Source: JBJKRF01 sp046704785 (GTDB lineage: Bacteria; Chloroflexota; Anaerolineae; Anaerolineales; Villigracilaceae). Taken from it: a stretch of 64,000 bases of DNA. Below, piece by piece: positions 51,216 to 59,751 of this stretch. Within the stretch, counting starts at the first letter, position 1; each line of letters starts with the position of its first letter. The position numbers and the translations under genes are program-made. The notes below the pieces were generated by a model. It searched no databases, was not told the DNA's origin, and saw nothing but the letters and a program-made list of their open reading frames with translations. Location of the stretch: contig JBJKRF010000037.1 in assembly GCA_046704785.1 (NCBI GenBank), forward strand, positions 1-64,000, in the 5' to 3' direction.

Positions 51216-53867
51216 TTAAACGCTGGCCAAATCGGCGACCAGAGCCTGTAATTTTTCCGGCGTCAGAATCGTTGGAACGAGCGTGGCGATTTGATCGATG
51301 GTCATGTCCAGGGCCATTTGCAAGTCCGGATTTTCGAGCCAGGGGCCAAAATGACGTTCGAGCACCTTGTGGCCCTGGTCGTCGTTCAGGATCGCGCGCA
51401 GGGTCATGGCAGTGGTCAGGCGTGCACCGGAGGCCGCCGACGAACGCAGCGTGGCGCTGCCACGCAGGCGAATGTCGCGGCTGGAAGCGCCCACCAGAAT
51501 CTCGAACTCGCCCGATTCGACGGTCCAACCTTCTTTTGCCGGATTGTAGTACCAGAATGCTTCCTGGTCGAGGTGCAATGTGACGGTTTTTCTTTCACCG
51601 GGAGCCAGGTCGATTTTCACAAAGGCTTTCAATTCTTTTTCGGGACGGACGAGCGCCGCGCTCACGTCGTGCACGTAAAGTTGGACGATCTCTTTGCCGG
51701 CGCGTTGCCCCGTATTTCGAACGTCGAAGCTGGCATTCAGGCCAGTCTCGGCGGTGAACGTCTCAGCGCTCAGTTTCAAATTGTCATACATAAAGGTGGT
51801 GTACGAAAGCCCATATCCAAAGGGGAACAGCGGCTCGATGTCTTTCTTATCGTAGTAACGATAGCCGACGAACAGGCCTTCTCCGTAAAGCACCTTACTG
51901 TTTTCGCCAGGGTAATTGATGTAAGCCGGGGTATCTTCCAGGCGTTTGGGGAAGGTGGTGGGCAGCTTGCCCGACGGATTCACGTCGCCGAAGAGCACAT
52001 CTGCCAGCGCGTTTCCGCATTCCTGGCTGTTGTACCACTGTTCGAGGATTGTGGGAACGTCCGCAGCCCAGGGCATACGGAGCGCAGAACCGGCGTTGAG
52101 CACGACGACCGTATTCGGATTGGCGGCAGCGACCTGCGCGATGAGTTGGTTCTGTTCCCCCGGCAGGTCCAGGTTGACGCGGTCAAAGCCCTCCGACTCC
52201 CATTCACCCGTCAGCCCGGCGACGACGATAGCCACATCGGCGCGTTTTGCCAGTTCGACAGCTTCCTTGATCAAGTCGTCAGCTTGCGGTGGCAGGTAAC
52301 CGAGGCTGACAGCGCGCCACAAGCTGTTGCCCTGCCAACGAAACTCGATCTTCAGCTCACAACGCTGGCCGGCCTCGAGCTGCTTGCGGGCGGCCCGTTG
52401 CGTATTGGGGCGCGTCTCCGTCCAGTTGTCGAGCAGCACCTGGCCATCGAGGCTCAGTCTGCTCTGCCCGACGCTGGTCAATCCAAAGGTGTGCAGCCCG
52501 CTTTCCTGCGCCGTAAAGGAACCGGTCAGTTGCGCGCAGAAACGCTCCTGGTCTACGTTGGGGACGCAGTTGTCGAACCAGCCGATGTTGAAGCGGTCGG
52601 TCACTTCTTCGTAAGCCGCCTTGCCAGAAAAATCCAGGTTGTCGTAGATACGCAACGTCAGGCCGGGTTGGCCGTCTTCGCTGGTCAGATAACTCACATC
52701 GGGCGTGGGCATGGTCTTATGGATAAAACAACCGGTTGCATACTCGACGCGAATCGCATCCCCGGCCCGCGCCCGCAGGCCGTCCAGGGGCGAAACCAGG
52801 TAGTGCGGCGTGACGCGTGAACTGCCGCCGCCCATGGCATTCGGCCAGCGCGCCAATTCGCCGATCAGCGCAATGGTTTTGACTTTGGCCGAGTCGAGCG
52901 GCAGCAAGCCGCCCTGGTTGCGCAGCAGGACGATGGTTTCACGAGCAGCCTCCCGAATGAGTGTGCGATGATCGGAACGATCTTCCCCGCGCTCTTCCGC
53001 CTGCGGGGGCTGGTCGAAAGCGCCGCAGCGCTCGATGGCGTGCAAAACGCGGCGCACCTTCTCGTCGAGCGCTTCGGGAGTCAGGTCGCCCTGGTCGAGG
53101 GCCTGCTGCACGCGCTCTTTGTTCATCCAGCGCGCCGGGCCGGGCATCTCCAGGTCCAACCCACCGGCAGGCACGTTCTCCGTATAGGTCCCGAACCAAT
53201 CCGACATGAGCAGCCCGTCGTAGCCCCATTTTTCCCTCAGGATCGTCTTCAAGGTGTAATCGTTCTCGCTGGCGAAGATTCCGTTGACACGGTTGTAGCT
53301 GGACATCAACGCCCAGGGCCTGGCCGCGCGAATCGCCAAACGGAACGGTTCGAGGTAGATTTCGTGCAACGGGCGTTCGGCCACCTCGGAACTCATCGAA
53401 TTCCGTTCGAACTCCTGGTCATTGCAGATAAAATGTTTGATACACGCCCCGGCGCCATTCTTCTGCATACCATCGATATAGGCCGTAGCCAGCCGTCCGC
53501 TTAGATAGGGGTCTTCAGAATAACATTCGAAATTTCGCCCGGCGATCGGCGTGCGGTGGATGTTGACGGTTGGCGCGAGAAGGATATGTGCGCCTTTGGC
53601 CTTGACCTCGTCTGCCAACGCCCCGCCAACGCGTTCCACTAAATCGGGATTCCAGGTAGCCCCCAGCGCAATGCCAACCGGGAAGAGCGCCGAGGTGGGC
53701 CCCAGGCTGCCCCATTGTCCGCGCACGCCGTTCGGGCCGTCGCTGGTTTTGATCGACGGGATTCCCAGACGCGGCACCGGCACGGTATGCCACAAATCCT
53801 GTCCGGCGAGCATCGAAATTTTTTCGTCGAGGGTCATCTGCGAAAGAAGCTTCTCAATATCAGCCAT
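51216..53867 (-). CDS. GH3 family beta-glucosidase with PA14 insert
   Basis: Retaining beta-glycosidase of 883 residues without signal peptide. Domains: the GH3 barrel (1-300) with SDGPNGVRG, KHFICNDQE and the nucleophile Asp in LLMSDWFGTY near residue 222; the second GH3 domain; a PA14-type insert (about 385-530, with GSFTAQESGLHTFGLTSVG); and a fibronectin-III-like domain (GKEIVQLYVHDV). A C-terminal extension of about 90 residues follows the usual end. The layout is that of the PA14-containing beta-glucosidases (BglX/Kluyveromyces type). The stop lies 14 bases before the cellobiose phosphorylase start. Confidence 0.95.
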   Translation of the reverse strand: MADIEKLLSQMTLDEKISMLAGQDLWHTVPVPRLGIPSIKTSDGPNGVRGQWGSLGPTSALFPVGIALGATWNPDLVERVGGALADEVKAKGAHILLAPTVNIHRTPIAGRNFECYSEDPYLSGRLATAYIDGMQKNGAGACIKHFICNDQEFERNSMSSEVAERPLHEIYLEPFRLAIRAARPWALMSSYNRVNGIFASENDYTLKTILREKWGYDGLLMSDWFGTYTENVPAGGLDLEMPGPARWMNKERVQQALDQGDLTPEALDEKVRRVLHAIERCGAFDQPPQAEERGEDRSDHRTLIREAARETIVLLRNQGGLLPLDSAKVKTIALIGELARWPNAMGGGSSRVTPHYLVSPLDGLRARAGDAIRVEYATGCFIHKTMPTPDVSYLTSEDGQPGLTLRIYDNLDFSGKAAYEEVTDRFNIGWFDNCVPNVDQERFCAQLTGSFTAQESGLHTFGLTSVGQSRLSLDGQVLLDNWTETRPNTQRAARKQLEAGQRCELKIEFRWQGNSLWRAVSLGYLPPQADDLIKEAVELAKRADVAIVVAGLTGEWESEGFDRVNLDLPGEQNQLIAQVAAANPNTVVVLNAGSALRMPWAADVPTILEQWYNSQECGNALADVLFGDVNPSGKLPTTFPKRLEDTPAYINYPGENSKVLYGEGLFVGYRYYDKKDIEPLFPFGYGLSYTTFMYDNLKLSAETFTAETGLNASFDVRNTGQRAGKEIVQLYVHDVSAALVRPEKELKAFVKIDLAPGERKTVTLHLDQEAFWYYNPAKEGWTVESGEFEILVGASSRDIRLRGSATLRSSAASGARLTTAMTLRAILNDDQGHKVLERHFGPWLENPDLQMALDMTIDQIATLVPTILTPEKLQALVADLASV

Positions 53868-53893
53868 CTAGGCATCCCTTCTTATTCGACGGA

Positions 53894-53928
53894 AGATTTG
53901 GGACGGGGCCCTACCCCGTCCCAAATCT
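53894..53928. repeat. Perfect 15-bp hairpin in the GH3 leader
   Basis: AGATTTGGGACGGGG at 53894-53908 pairs without mismatch with CCCCGTCCCAAATCT at 53914-53928 around a 5-base loop. Neither side has a T tract, so it is not a simple terminator. It ends 26 bases before the GH3 start codon. The rest of the 155-base gap (53929-54022) shows only small inverted repeats (GGCGC/GCGCC) and no promoter I would defend. Confidence 0.65.
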
Positions 53929-54022
53929 ATCAGACCCATTCGTCCCTGCGCAACGTGACGAAAGGCGCTGTGCGCCAACGCGCACTCCCCTGCCAGGGCC
54001 CAGGAACGTTTCGTTCGCATAC

Positions 54023-55255
54023 TCATCCGACCCACATATCGAAGCTGAATAACATAACAGACATGCCCATCAACAACAAGCTGGCCAGCGTCCACGTGCG
54101 GTCGAAGCCTTTGTTCTTCCCAAGATAACTCAGCGAAATGAAGATCGCGGGCGCGATGAGCATGTAGCGCGCCATGCTTTGCGCCGAGCCGCTGAACACC
54201 GACAAGACGATCACGGCCAGGCTGAAAAGCGCCACCAACAAATCGCGGCGCAACAACGCCAGACTGGTCAGCAGGGCTACCGCCACCGTAAAAACTTCGA
54301 TGCTGAAGTAAATCAGACCGGCATGGCGGGAGTTCTGTGTCGCATATTGGAATGCGGCCGTCCAGCTATGGATAGAGGCCTGGATCGTCATCAAACCACG
54401 ACCGAAGTAGAATTGCTGGAGTTCAGCCCATCCCTGTCCGAGCGGAGAATAACGCCAGACGGAATAAGCCGCCAGCGGCAGTAAGGCACAAAGACCCTGA
54501 GCCACCCATTTCCACGAGAAGCTGGTTTTGAAGTTCCTCCAGTCCATGGCCATCAGCCAGGCAACGCCCAAGGGCAGAGCCAACGCCGCGCCGTGGGCGC
54601 GCGTCCAGGCAGCGAGGGCTGCCAGCACGGAGGCCCACAGCCACTGCTTGCGCTTCATCAACGCCAGCGACCAGAAGGCCAGGCCGATGAACAGGCCCTC
54701 CGTGTACACCTGCGCCAGGAAAAATCCGGAGGGGAAAATCAACAGATAGAAGGCCGTCCGAAAACGGCTGTCTTCATCGAAATAGTCTTTGGTAATGTCG
54801 TAAAGCGCGAGCATCCCCGCCAGCGTACCCAACAAGGAAATGATCAGCCCCGCCAGGGTGGCTGTCGCAATCGGGTCGAGTCCGATTGCGCTCAGGGGAT
54901 AAGCCAAACCTTTCATTAAGTAAGGGTAAAACGGGAAAAAGGAATCGTTGCGCGGAATGGAATGCCCGGTATACGGATTGGTCTCCCGGCCGCCCTTCGG
55001 GTCGTTGTATCCGCCCACCGCAATGCCCACGTAGTACTCCGAATCCCATGAGACCTGGTCATTCATGAAAGGGTCTTGCAGATAGACAGAGCCACGCGCC
55101 TTACTCTGTAGCGTAGTCAACTGCGCCGACCAGGACACGGCGGTGTCCGGGCGCTGAACCTGCAAACGGGTAGTCGACAGCCATTGAAAAGTATATAGAA
55201 CAGCAAACCAACCGACCCAAATTAAGACGAGTGTACCAATAGCCTTCTTGCTCAT
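54023..55255 (-). CDS. Polytopic PIG-V-like mannosyltransferase family protein
   Basis: A 410-residue membrane protein with about nine to ten hydrophobic segments. The first outer loop carries VSWDSEYYVGIAVGGY near residue 68 and FFPFYPYLMKGLAYPL after it, the pattern of PIG-V/GPI-mannosyltransferase-2-like proteins that use polyprenyl-phosphate sugars. A second element, TRAHGAALALPLG, follows in the middle. The acceptor and sugar are unknown; a role in surface glycan or protein glycosylation is possible. It begins 11 bases after the upstream glycosidase gene, so the two are co-transcribed, yet its job within a catabolic locus is unclear. Confidence 0.75.
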   Translation of the reverse strand: MSKKAIGTLVLIWVGWFAVLYTFQWLSTTRLQVQRPDTAVSWSAQLTTLQSKARGSVYLQDPFMNDQVSWDSEYYVGIAVGGYNDPKGGRETNPYTGHSIPRNDSFFPFYPYLMKGLAYPLSAIGLDPIATATLAGLIISLLGTLAGMLALYDITKDYFDEDSRFRTAFYLLIFPSGFFLAQVYTEGLFIGLAFWSLALMKRKQWLWASVLAALAAWTRAHGAALALPLGVAWLMAMDWRNFKTSFSWKWVAQGLCALLPLAAYSVWRYSPLGQGWAELQQFYFGRGLMTIQASIHSWTAAFQYATQNSRHAGLIYFSIEVFTVAVALLTSLALLRRDLLVALFSLAVIVLSVFSGSAQSMARYMLIAPAIFISLSYLGKNKGFDRTWTLASLLLMGMSVMLFSFDMWVG

Positions 55256-55266
55256 GAACGCTCCAA

Positions 55267-56649
55267 TTACTGGATAATATAGAGTGTAATGGACTGTGGT
55301 GGCAAGACCAGTTGACCGTCCGCCGGAATTGACTGTTGGCCGAGGTCCTCGGCGTTGTGCGAGGCGTCAAAGAGCCAGGTATCCGCGCTGGTTGGTGTGA
55401 GCCCCTGGATTTTAAGCGGCGCGTGCTGCTCCTGGTCAGACAGATTAATAACCATCAGAGTCAGTTGGCCGCTATCATTCTGTGCGGCATAGATCGAAAC
55501 GTCCTGAATGCCGGAAGAAGCGTAGATGTGCTGCGTCCCGAAGTTCTTGTACATCTGGTAAACGTAATAGGTTGGGCGCACTTTGCCGCTGGCGATGAGT
55601 CCCAGGCCATCCTGCTGCCCGCTGGCCGTGGTCAGTAGCCACTGATTGACCATAAAGACATTTTCATTGATCAGGCGACCGAGCACATCGGCCCACCAAA
55701 TGGCATTATAAAAGGAGTCGGGCGTGGCTTCGCCGCCGATGGCGCCGGTATAGTGGGAACCTGCCTCCGTGACCGCCACCGGCAGATCGTGTCCAACCGT
55801 CTGGCGGATGAGCCCGCGCAGATAGCGAACCGTGGCCGGCCATTCCGGCGGGTCCTGGCGCAAATCATTAATCGTCGCGCTCGGGCCGGTCATCTGCTTG
55901 GGGAACGGATAACGGTGGTAGGTCACCACATCCACAAGGTCGCCGTTCGCCTTGAGAAATTCGGTCATCCAATCGCGTCCGCTGGCGTCTTTCGGGTTGG
56001 ACGCCGGGTCGGCAGTGAACTGGCTGAGTTCCGGACCGATCAATTTGATCGAGGGATCGACCGCTTTCATCGCTTCGGCAATCGCCCGCCATTCCTTGTT
56101 AAAACGTACGGTGTCGTACTTCATGCCGGGGATGCTGGCGTAAAGATTGGGCTCGTTGCCAATCGACCAGTAGACGACGCCATATCCCTTTTCAATGTTG
56201 ACGTAGTGCACGAGCTGCGCCGCCTTTTCCGGCGTGCCGTTCAGCAGACGCACCGAAAAGGTGGGCATGGCCCCGATTCGTTTGGCAATTCCCATGAACA
56301 GGTCGATCTGAAGAGTGGTTACATCATTTTGGTCCCCCCACGAACCAGCCGGAAAACGCAAAGCGGTAACGTCCGACTTCAAAGCATAGTCGATCATTCC
56401 AATCGGGATTGCCGTCCACGGGCCGAAGTTCGACCCATAGACATAGGGGCTGATTGGCCCAAGCTTCATCCCTGGATTGACATATAAGACATTGGGAACA
56501 GAAGTCGAAATCGCAGTTGGAGACGGGAGGGGCGTCGAAGTTGGTGGGGCGGGTGTATCTGTTGGCATCGGCGTTGGCGGAGGAGTGGCAGGTCCGCAGG
56601 CGGTGAGTGAGACGGCAACAAGCAGGGCGATTGTCAAAAAGCGGCGCAC
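55267..56649 (-). CDS. Secreted clan-A glycoside hydrolase lipoprotein (GH39-like)
   Basis: Surface-bound glycosidase of 460 residues. It has a lipoprotein signal (RRFLTIALLVAVSLTAC, lipobox LTAC), a Thr/Pro linker, then a TIM-barrel with VTALRFPAGSWGDQND, the acid/base Glu in YWSIGNEPNLY and the likely nucleophile in PVAVTEAGSHY, and a C-terminal beta domain. The NEP and TEAG spacing fits clan GH-A (families 39, 51, 79 or close). The start is GTG at 56649 with GGGAGA; any earlier start would place the LacI operator inside the coding region. It is the first gene of the locus. Confidence 0.78.
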   Translation of the reverse strand: MRRFLTIALLVAVSLTACGPATPPPTPMPTDTPAPPTSTPLPSPTAISTSVPNVLYVNPGMKLGPISPYVYGSNFGPWTAIPIGMIDYALKSDVTALRFPAGSWGDQNDVTTLQIDLFMGIAKRIGAMPTFSVRLLNGTPEKAAQLVHYVNIEKGYGVVYWSIGNEPNLYASIPGMKYDTVRFNKEWRAIAEAMKAVDPSIKLIGPELSQFTADPASNPKDASGRDWMTEFLKANGDLVDVVTYHRYPFPKQMTGPSATINDLRQDPPEWPATVRYLRGLIRQTVGHDLPVAVTEAGSHYTGAIGGEATPDSFYNAIWWADVLGRLINENVFMVNQWLLTTASGQQDGLGLIASGKVRPTYYVYQMYKNFGTQHIYASSGIQDVSIYAAQNDSGQLTLMVINLSDQEQHAPLKIQGLTPTSADTWLFDASHNAEDLGQQSIPADGQLVLPPQSITLYIIQ

Positions 56650-56683
56650 GGCATTCTCCCAGATGCGGTGATATTGATATCCA

Positions 56684-56697
56684 TGTAACCGGTTACA
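56684..56697 (-). promoter_or_regulatory. LacI operator at the head of the glycan locus
   Basis: TGTAACCGGTTACA, identical over all 14 bases to the palindrome in front of lacI. It lies 35 bases before the GTG start and just after the predicted transcription start. Confidence 0.85.
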
Positions 56698-56710
56698 CGG
56701 GGTAACTTCC

Positions 56711-56740
56711 ATTGTACACCTTTTCTTTTGTTTATGTACA
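56711..56740 (-). promoter_or_regulatory. Promoter of the glycan locus
   Basis: On the - strand, TGTACA (56740-56735) and TACAAT (56716-56711) are 18 bases apart. Transcription would start near 56704 and the operator would cover about +7 to +20. Confidence 0.6.
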
Positions 56741-56858
56741 GAATGAAAACGCGCAAATTTGTAAATGGCATGTTCCTGAAGTGCAACACAGGCGCAAAAA
56801 TTTCTTGTGGCGCCCATGAATAAAACAGAATCTATCTCCATTATAAACACATATTGTG

Positions 56859-56887
56859 TTGACTCTACTCCAAACCTGCCCTACACT
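56859..56887 (+). promoter_or_regulatory. Promoter of comM, predicted leaderless
   Basis: TTGACT (56859-56864) and TACACT (56882-56887) are 17 bases apart. The ATG begins six bases after the -10, so the transcript should start at or within a base or two of the start codon. Confidence 0.75.
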
Positions 56888-56893
56888 TAGCCC

Positions 56894-58417
56894 ATGCTTG
56901 CCAGAGTATTCTCCTGCGCCGTAATCGGACTCGAAGGCGTGATCGTCGAGGTCGAAGTGGACTACACCAGTGGTATGGGCGGCATGATCATCGTGGGCCT
57001 GCCCGATGCTGCCGTACAAGAAAGCCGTGAGCGCGTCCAATCGGCGATCAAGAACGCCGGCCTGTCCTTTCCCCGTAAACGCGTCATCGTCAACCTGGCC
57101 CCGGCCTCCGTCCGCAAGGAAGGCCCTTATTATGACCTGCCGATTGCCCTGGGTGTGCTGGTCATGACTGGCATAGTCCCCTACGAAAGCGTCGAAAACA
57201 CGTTGGTGGTGGGGGAATTATCGCTGGACGGCAGCGTCCGTCATGCCAAAGGCGTTTTGCCGATGGCGGCAGCCGCCCGTCAAAACGGGTTCACACGTCT
57301 GATCGTCCCGGAAACGGACGCCGCCGAAGCGGCATTGATTCCCGACCTGGACGTGATCCCGGTGGCTTCGCTGCGGGCACTATACCTGCACCTGACAGGA
57401 GAACAGCCGCTCCAGTCCCAACCCCTCGCCCCGTCCGCCGACAAAAGCGAATTGCTGCCCCCCACCGATTTCGCCGAAGTCAAGGGCCAGGAGCATGTCA
57501 AACGCGCGCTGGAAGTCGCGGCAGCTGGCGGTCACAACGTCTTGATGGTCGGCAGCCCCGGCGCGGGGAAGACCCTGTTGGCGCGCGCCATGCCCGGCAT
57601 CCTGCCGGAAATGACCATCGAAGAGTCGCTCGACGTTACGCGTATCTACTCGGTGGCCGACGCGTTGCCAGCCGGCATACCGCTCATCCGCCAGCGTCCC
57701 TTTCGGGCACCGCACCACACCATCAGCCACGCCGGACTGGTCGGCGGCGGCAACTGGCCCCATCCGGGAGAAATTTCCCTGGCGCACCACGGCGTGCTTT
57801 TCCTCGATGAATTCCCTGAGTTTGGCACCCGCGTGCTGGAAGTCATGCGCCAACCCATGGAAGACAAGGTGGTGACCATCAGCCGTGCACAGGGTTCGCT
57901 GAGTTTCCCGGCCAACTTCCAACTCGTGGCGGCCATGAACCCTTGCCCGTGCGGTTATTACGGCGATCCGCTCAAACCTTGCACCTGCGCCCCGTCAACC
58001 GTGACCAAATACCAGAAACGCATCTCGGGCCCCATCCTGGATCGTATCGATATCCACATCGAAGTGCCGCGCGTCGACTATGAAAAACTGTCCAGCAACC
58101 GGTTGGGCGAACCCTCCGCAAGGATTCGCGAACGGGTGGAGTCTGCGCGGGAGCGCCAGCGACGGCGTTTTGCCAACCTGAACCTGGGATGCAACGCCGA
58201 CATGCGTGTGGGCGAAGTGCGCAAATTTTGCAAACTGGACGAATCGGGGGAGAGTCTGGTGCGCGCGGCCATGGCCCAGTTGCAACTTTCGGCGCGCGGC
58301 TATCACCGGGTTTTGAAACTGGCGCGCACGATTGCGGACCTGGCGGGCAGTGACCAGATCCAAACCGCCCATCTGGCCGAGGCCCTGCAATATCGCCCCA
58401 AGTTAATGATGGGATAA
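56894..58417 (+). CDS. comM: ComM/YifB family Mg-chelatase-like AAA+ helicase
   Basis: The 507-residue protein has the N-terminal ChlI-type domain (SGMGGMIIVGLPDAAVQESRERV, in part), the AAA+ core with Walker A VGSPGAGKTLLAR near residue 217, Walker B GVLFLDEFPEF near 300, a Cys-rich zinc-like motif CPCGYYGDPLKPCTC near 355 and the C-terminal domain ending in LARTIADLAGSDQI. In Vibrio cholerae ComM is a hexameric helicase that drives branch migration during natural transformation. Homologues are widespread also in species not known to be competent. No ribosome binding site is seen. Confidence 0.94.
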   Translation: MLARVFSCAVIGLEGVIVEVEVDYTSGMGGMIIVGLPDAAVQESRERVQSAIKNAGLSFPRKRVIVNLAPASVRKEGPYYDLPIALGVLVMTGIVPYESVENTLVVGELSLDGSVRHAKGVLPMAAAARQNGFTRLIVPETDAAEAALIPDLDVIPVASLRALYLHLTGEQPLQSQPLAPSADKSELLPPTDFAEVKGQEHVKRALEVAAAGGHNVLMVGSPGAGKTLLARAMPGILPEMTIEESLDVTRIYSVADALPAGIPLIRQRPFRAPHHTISHAGLVGGGNWPHPGEISLAHHGVLFLDEFPEFGTRVLEVMRQPMEDKVVTISRAQGSLSFPANFQLVAAMNPCPCGYYGDPLKPCTCAPSTVTKYQKRISGPILDRIDIHIEVPRVDYEKLSSNRLGEPSARIRERVESARERQRRRFANLNLGCNADMRVGEVRKFCKLDESGESLVRAAMAQLQLSARGYHRVLKLARTIADLAGSDQIQTAHLAEALQYRPKLMMG

Positions 58418-58514
58418 ATTACACTCGCGCAAAGGATGATGCCTATTCGCCGGGGGAAATGCAACTTTGGGCGGCTCAAGCAATTCAGAAAACTCAACCA
58501 ATAAAATGGTTTAA

Positions 58515-58710
58515 CTTTAGTTTCCGCTAAGTCATATTTGACAGAATCACAAACTTGTGCATAAGGCATTTTTCGCACTTTTGTTGTTCATTCTGCCTTT
58601 GAAGAAAACAAAAATCTGCACGAAAAGTTCTAAATAGTTGTCAAAAAGACTGTTTTTCACGCATACACAGTATTCCCAATTTGTCAAACACCAGTTAGCG
58701 GAAAGTAAAG
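58515..58710. repeat. Inverted-repeat element of 196 bp downstream of comM
   Basis: The left end (58515-58544) reads CTTTAGTTTCCGCTAA then TTTGACA after six bases. The complement of the right end reads CTTTACTTTCCGCTAA, six different bases, then TTTGACA. The ends therefore match as inverted repeats over about 30 bases. The interior is AT-rich and has no coding frame of note. Each end holds a TTGACA that points inward and has a hexamer with some similarity to a -10 box after 16 bases. I found no target-site duplication. The rest of the 58418-58809 gap holds only the terminator for the regulator gene. Confidence 0.6.
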
Positions 58711-58713
58711 ATA

Positions 58714-58745
58714 AATCAAAAACCGGACGCTCGCTTTGCGTCCGG
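58714..58745 (-). terminator. Terminator of the OmpR-type regulator gene
   Basis: CCGGACGC at 58723-58730 pairs with GCGTCCGG at 58738-58745; read on the - strand it is followed by TTTTTGATTT. Confidence 0.8.
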
Positions 58746-58809
58746 GCCGTAAGCCGTGAGGGGAAACAGTACCAGGTCGAACTTCGCTAGGAAACCTGCC
58801 AGCAGACCT

Positions 58810-59469
58810 TCAAACGTCCAGGCGGTACCCCACACCGCGTACGGTATGTAAGAAGCGGGGATGGTCCGGGTCCATTTCGATGGCGCGCCGCAGCCAGGAA
58901 ATGTGCACATCCAAGGTACGCGTATCGCCGGTGTAATTTGTATCCCATACTTTTTTGAACAGTTCCTCGCGCTCAATCACCTCGCCGCGGTGTTGCAGCA
59001 GAATCTGTAGCAAGAGAGTCAAGCGGGGCGTCAGGCGAGCATTCTTTCCCAGGCAACGCACGCGGCGATGTTCCAAGTCGAGGCGGATGAGCCCGGTGTG
59101 GATAACATTGCGTCCATCGCCCGGTAGAAGTGGTTTGATGCGGTTGACCAGTTTCTGAACGGTGAAAGGCAGGTTAAGCACCGAATCGGCCACCGATTTA
59201 TCCACCACCCGCTCTGCATCCAAAATCAGAATGATCGGCTGCGGTTCCTTTTGCTTCTCACGCAGGGCATGGCAAATGCGCACCCCACTGGAACCGAGAG
59301 AAGCTGCATTGACCACGATCACGTCCGGGTCGGTTTTCTCAATTTCCAAAAGCGCCGCGCTACCGTTTACCACGGGAATAACAGAAAAGCCCTTCTTTTG
59401 CAATGGACCCGCAAAAAAGGGGCGCTCTGCCTTCTTTCCCTCGATAATCAGGATCGTCGCGCTCGTCAT
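58810..59469 (-). CDS. OmpR-type DNA-binding protein with degenerate receiver domain
   Basis: A 219-residue protein with a receiver-like N-terminal half and a canonical winged helix (RLTPRLTLLLQILLQHRGEVIEREELFKKVW, seen in part; HTVRGVGYRLDV at the end). In the receiver the acidic pair is replaced (IIEGKK), the phospho-acceptor Asp is Asn (PDVIVVN, N54) and the conserved Lys before Pro-Phe is Leu (LNLPF). It should not be phosphorylated in the usual way. There is no histidine kinase nearby. The ATG at 59469 lies within a GTGAGGAGA context; a GTG three codons upstream is possible. A TATAAT at 59588-59583 on its strand is the likely -10. Direct TTAAGATT repeats 45 bases apart lie further upstream. 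Confidence 0.9.
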   Translation of the reverse strand: MTSATILIIEGKKAERPFFAGPLQKKGFSVIPVVNGSAALLEIEKTDPDVIVVNAASLGSSGVRICHALREKQKEPQPIILILDAERVVDKSVADSVLNLPFTVQKLVNRIKPLLPGDGRNVIHTGLIRLDLEHRRVRCLGKNARLTPRLTLLLQILLQHRGEVIEREELFKKVWDTNYTGDTRTLDVHISWLRRAIEMDPDHPRFLHTVRGVGYRLDV

Positions 59470-59751
59470 TCTCCTCACCAGAAATATAAATGGGCCGGCC
59501 AGTAAGCGGCTCCCCCAGGAGATAAGTTAGAGAAAAAAAGACGGCCAAATCCATCTCGCCGTCAGCCAACCAACGTGAATTGATTATACACTAATCTTAA
59601 CAAATCTCCACGTACCCCTCGGTACTAATTTGACGCGAATCTTAAAACCCATTTTTAAGAATTAATCTGTGGCCGAAAGAAGAACACGGAGATTGCCCAC
59701 CACTGCTCTCGATGAAAGCGCCAATAACGGAAGTCCATCTTTACCAAACGG

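Noticed and set aside
51202..51528. N-terminal extension of cellobiose phosphorylase
   Set aside because: It is an Arg-rich antisense-like frame shift reading of the GH3 end; the known family starts at MxYGxFD.
48703..52820. Two + strand frames of about 510 codons opposite GH94 and GH3
   Set aside because: High-GC codon bias leaves the antisense frame open. The products are Arg/His/Gln-rich without domains.
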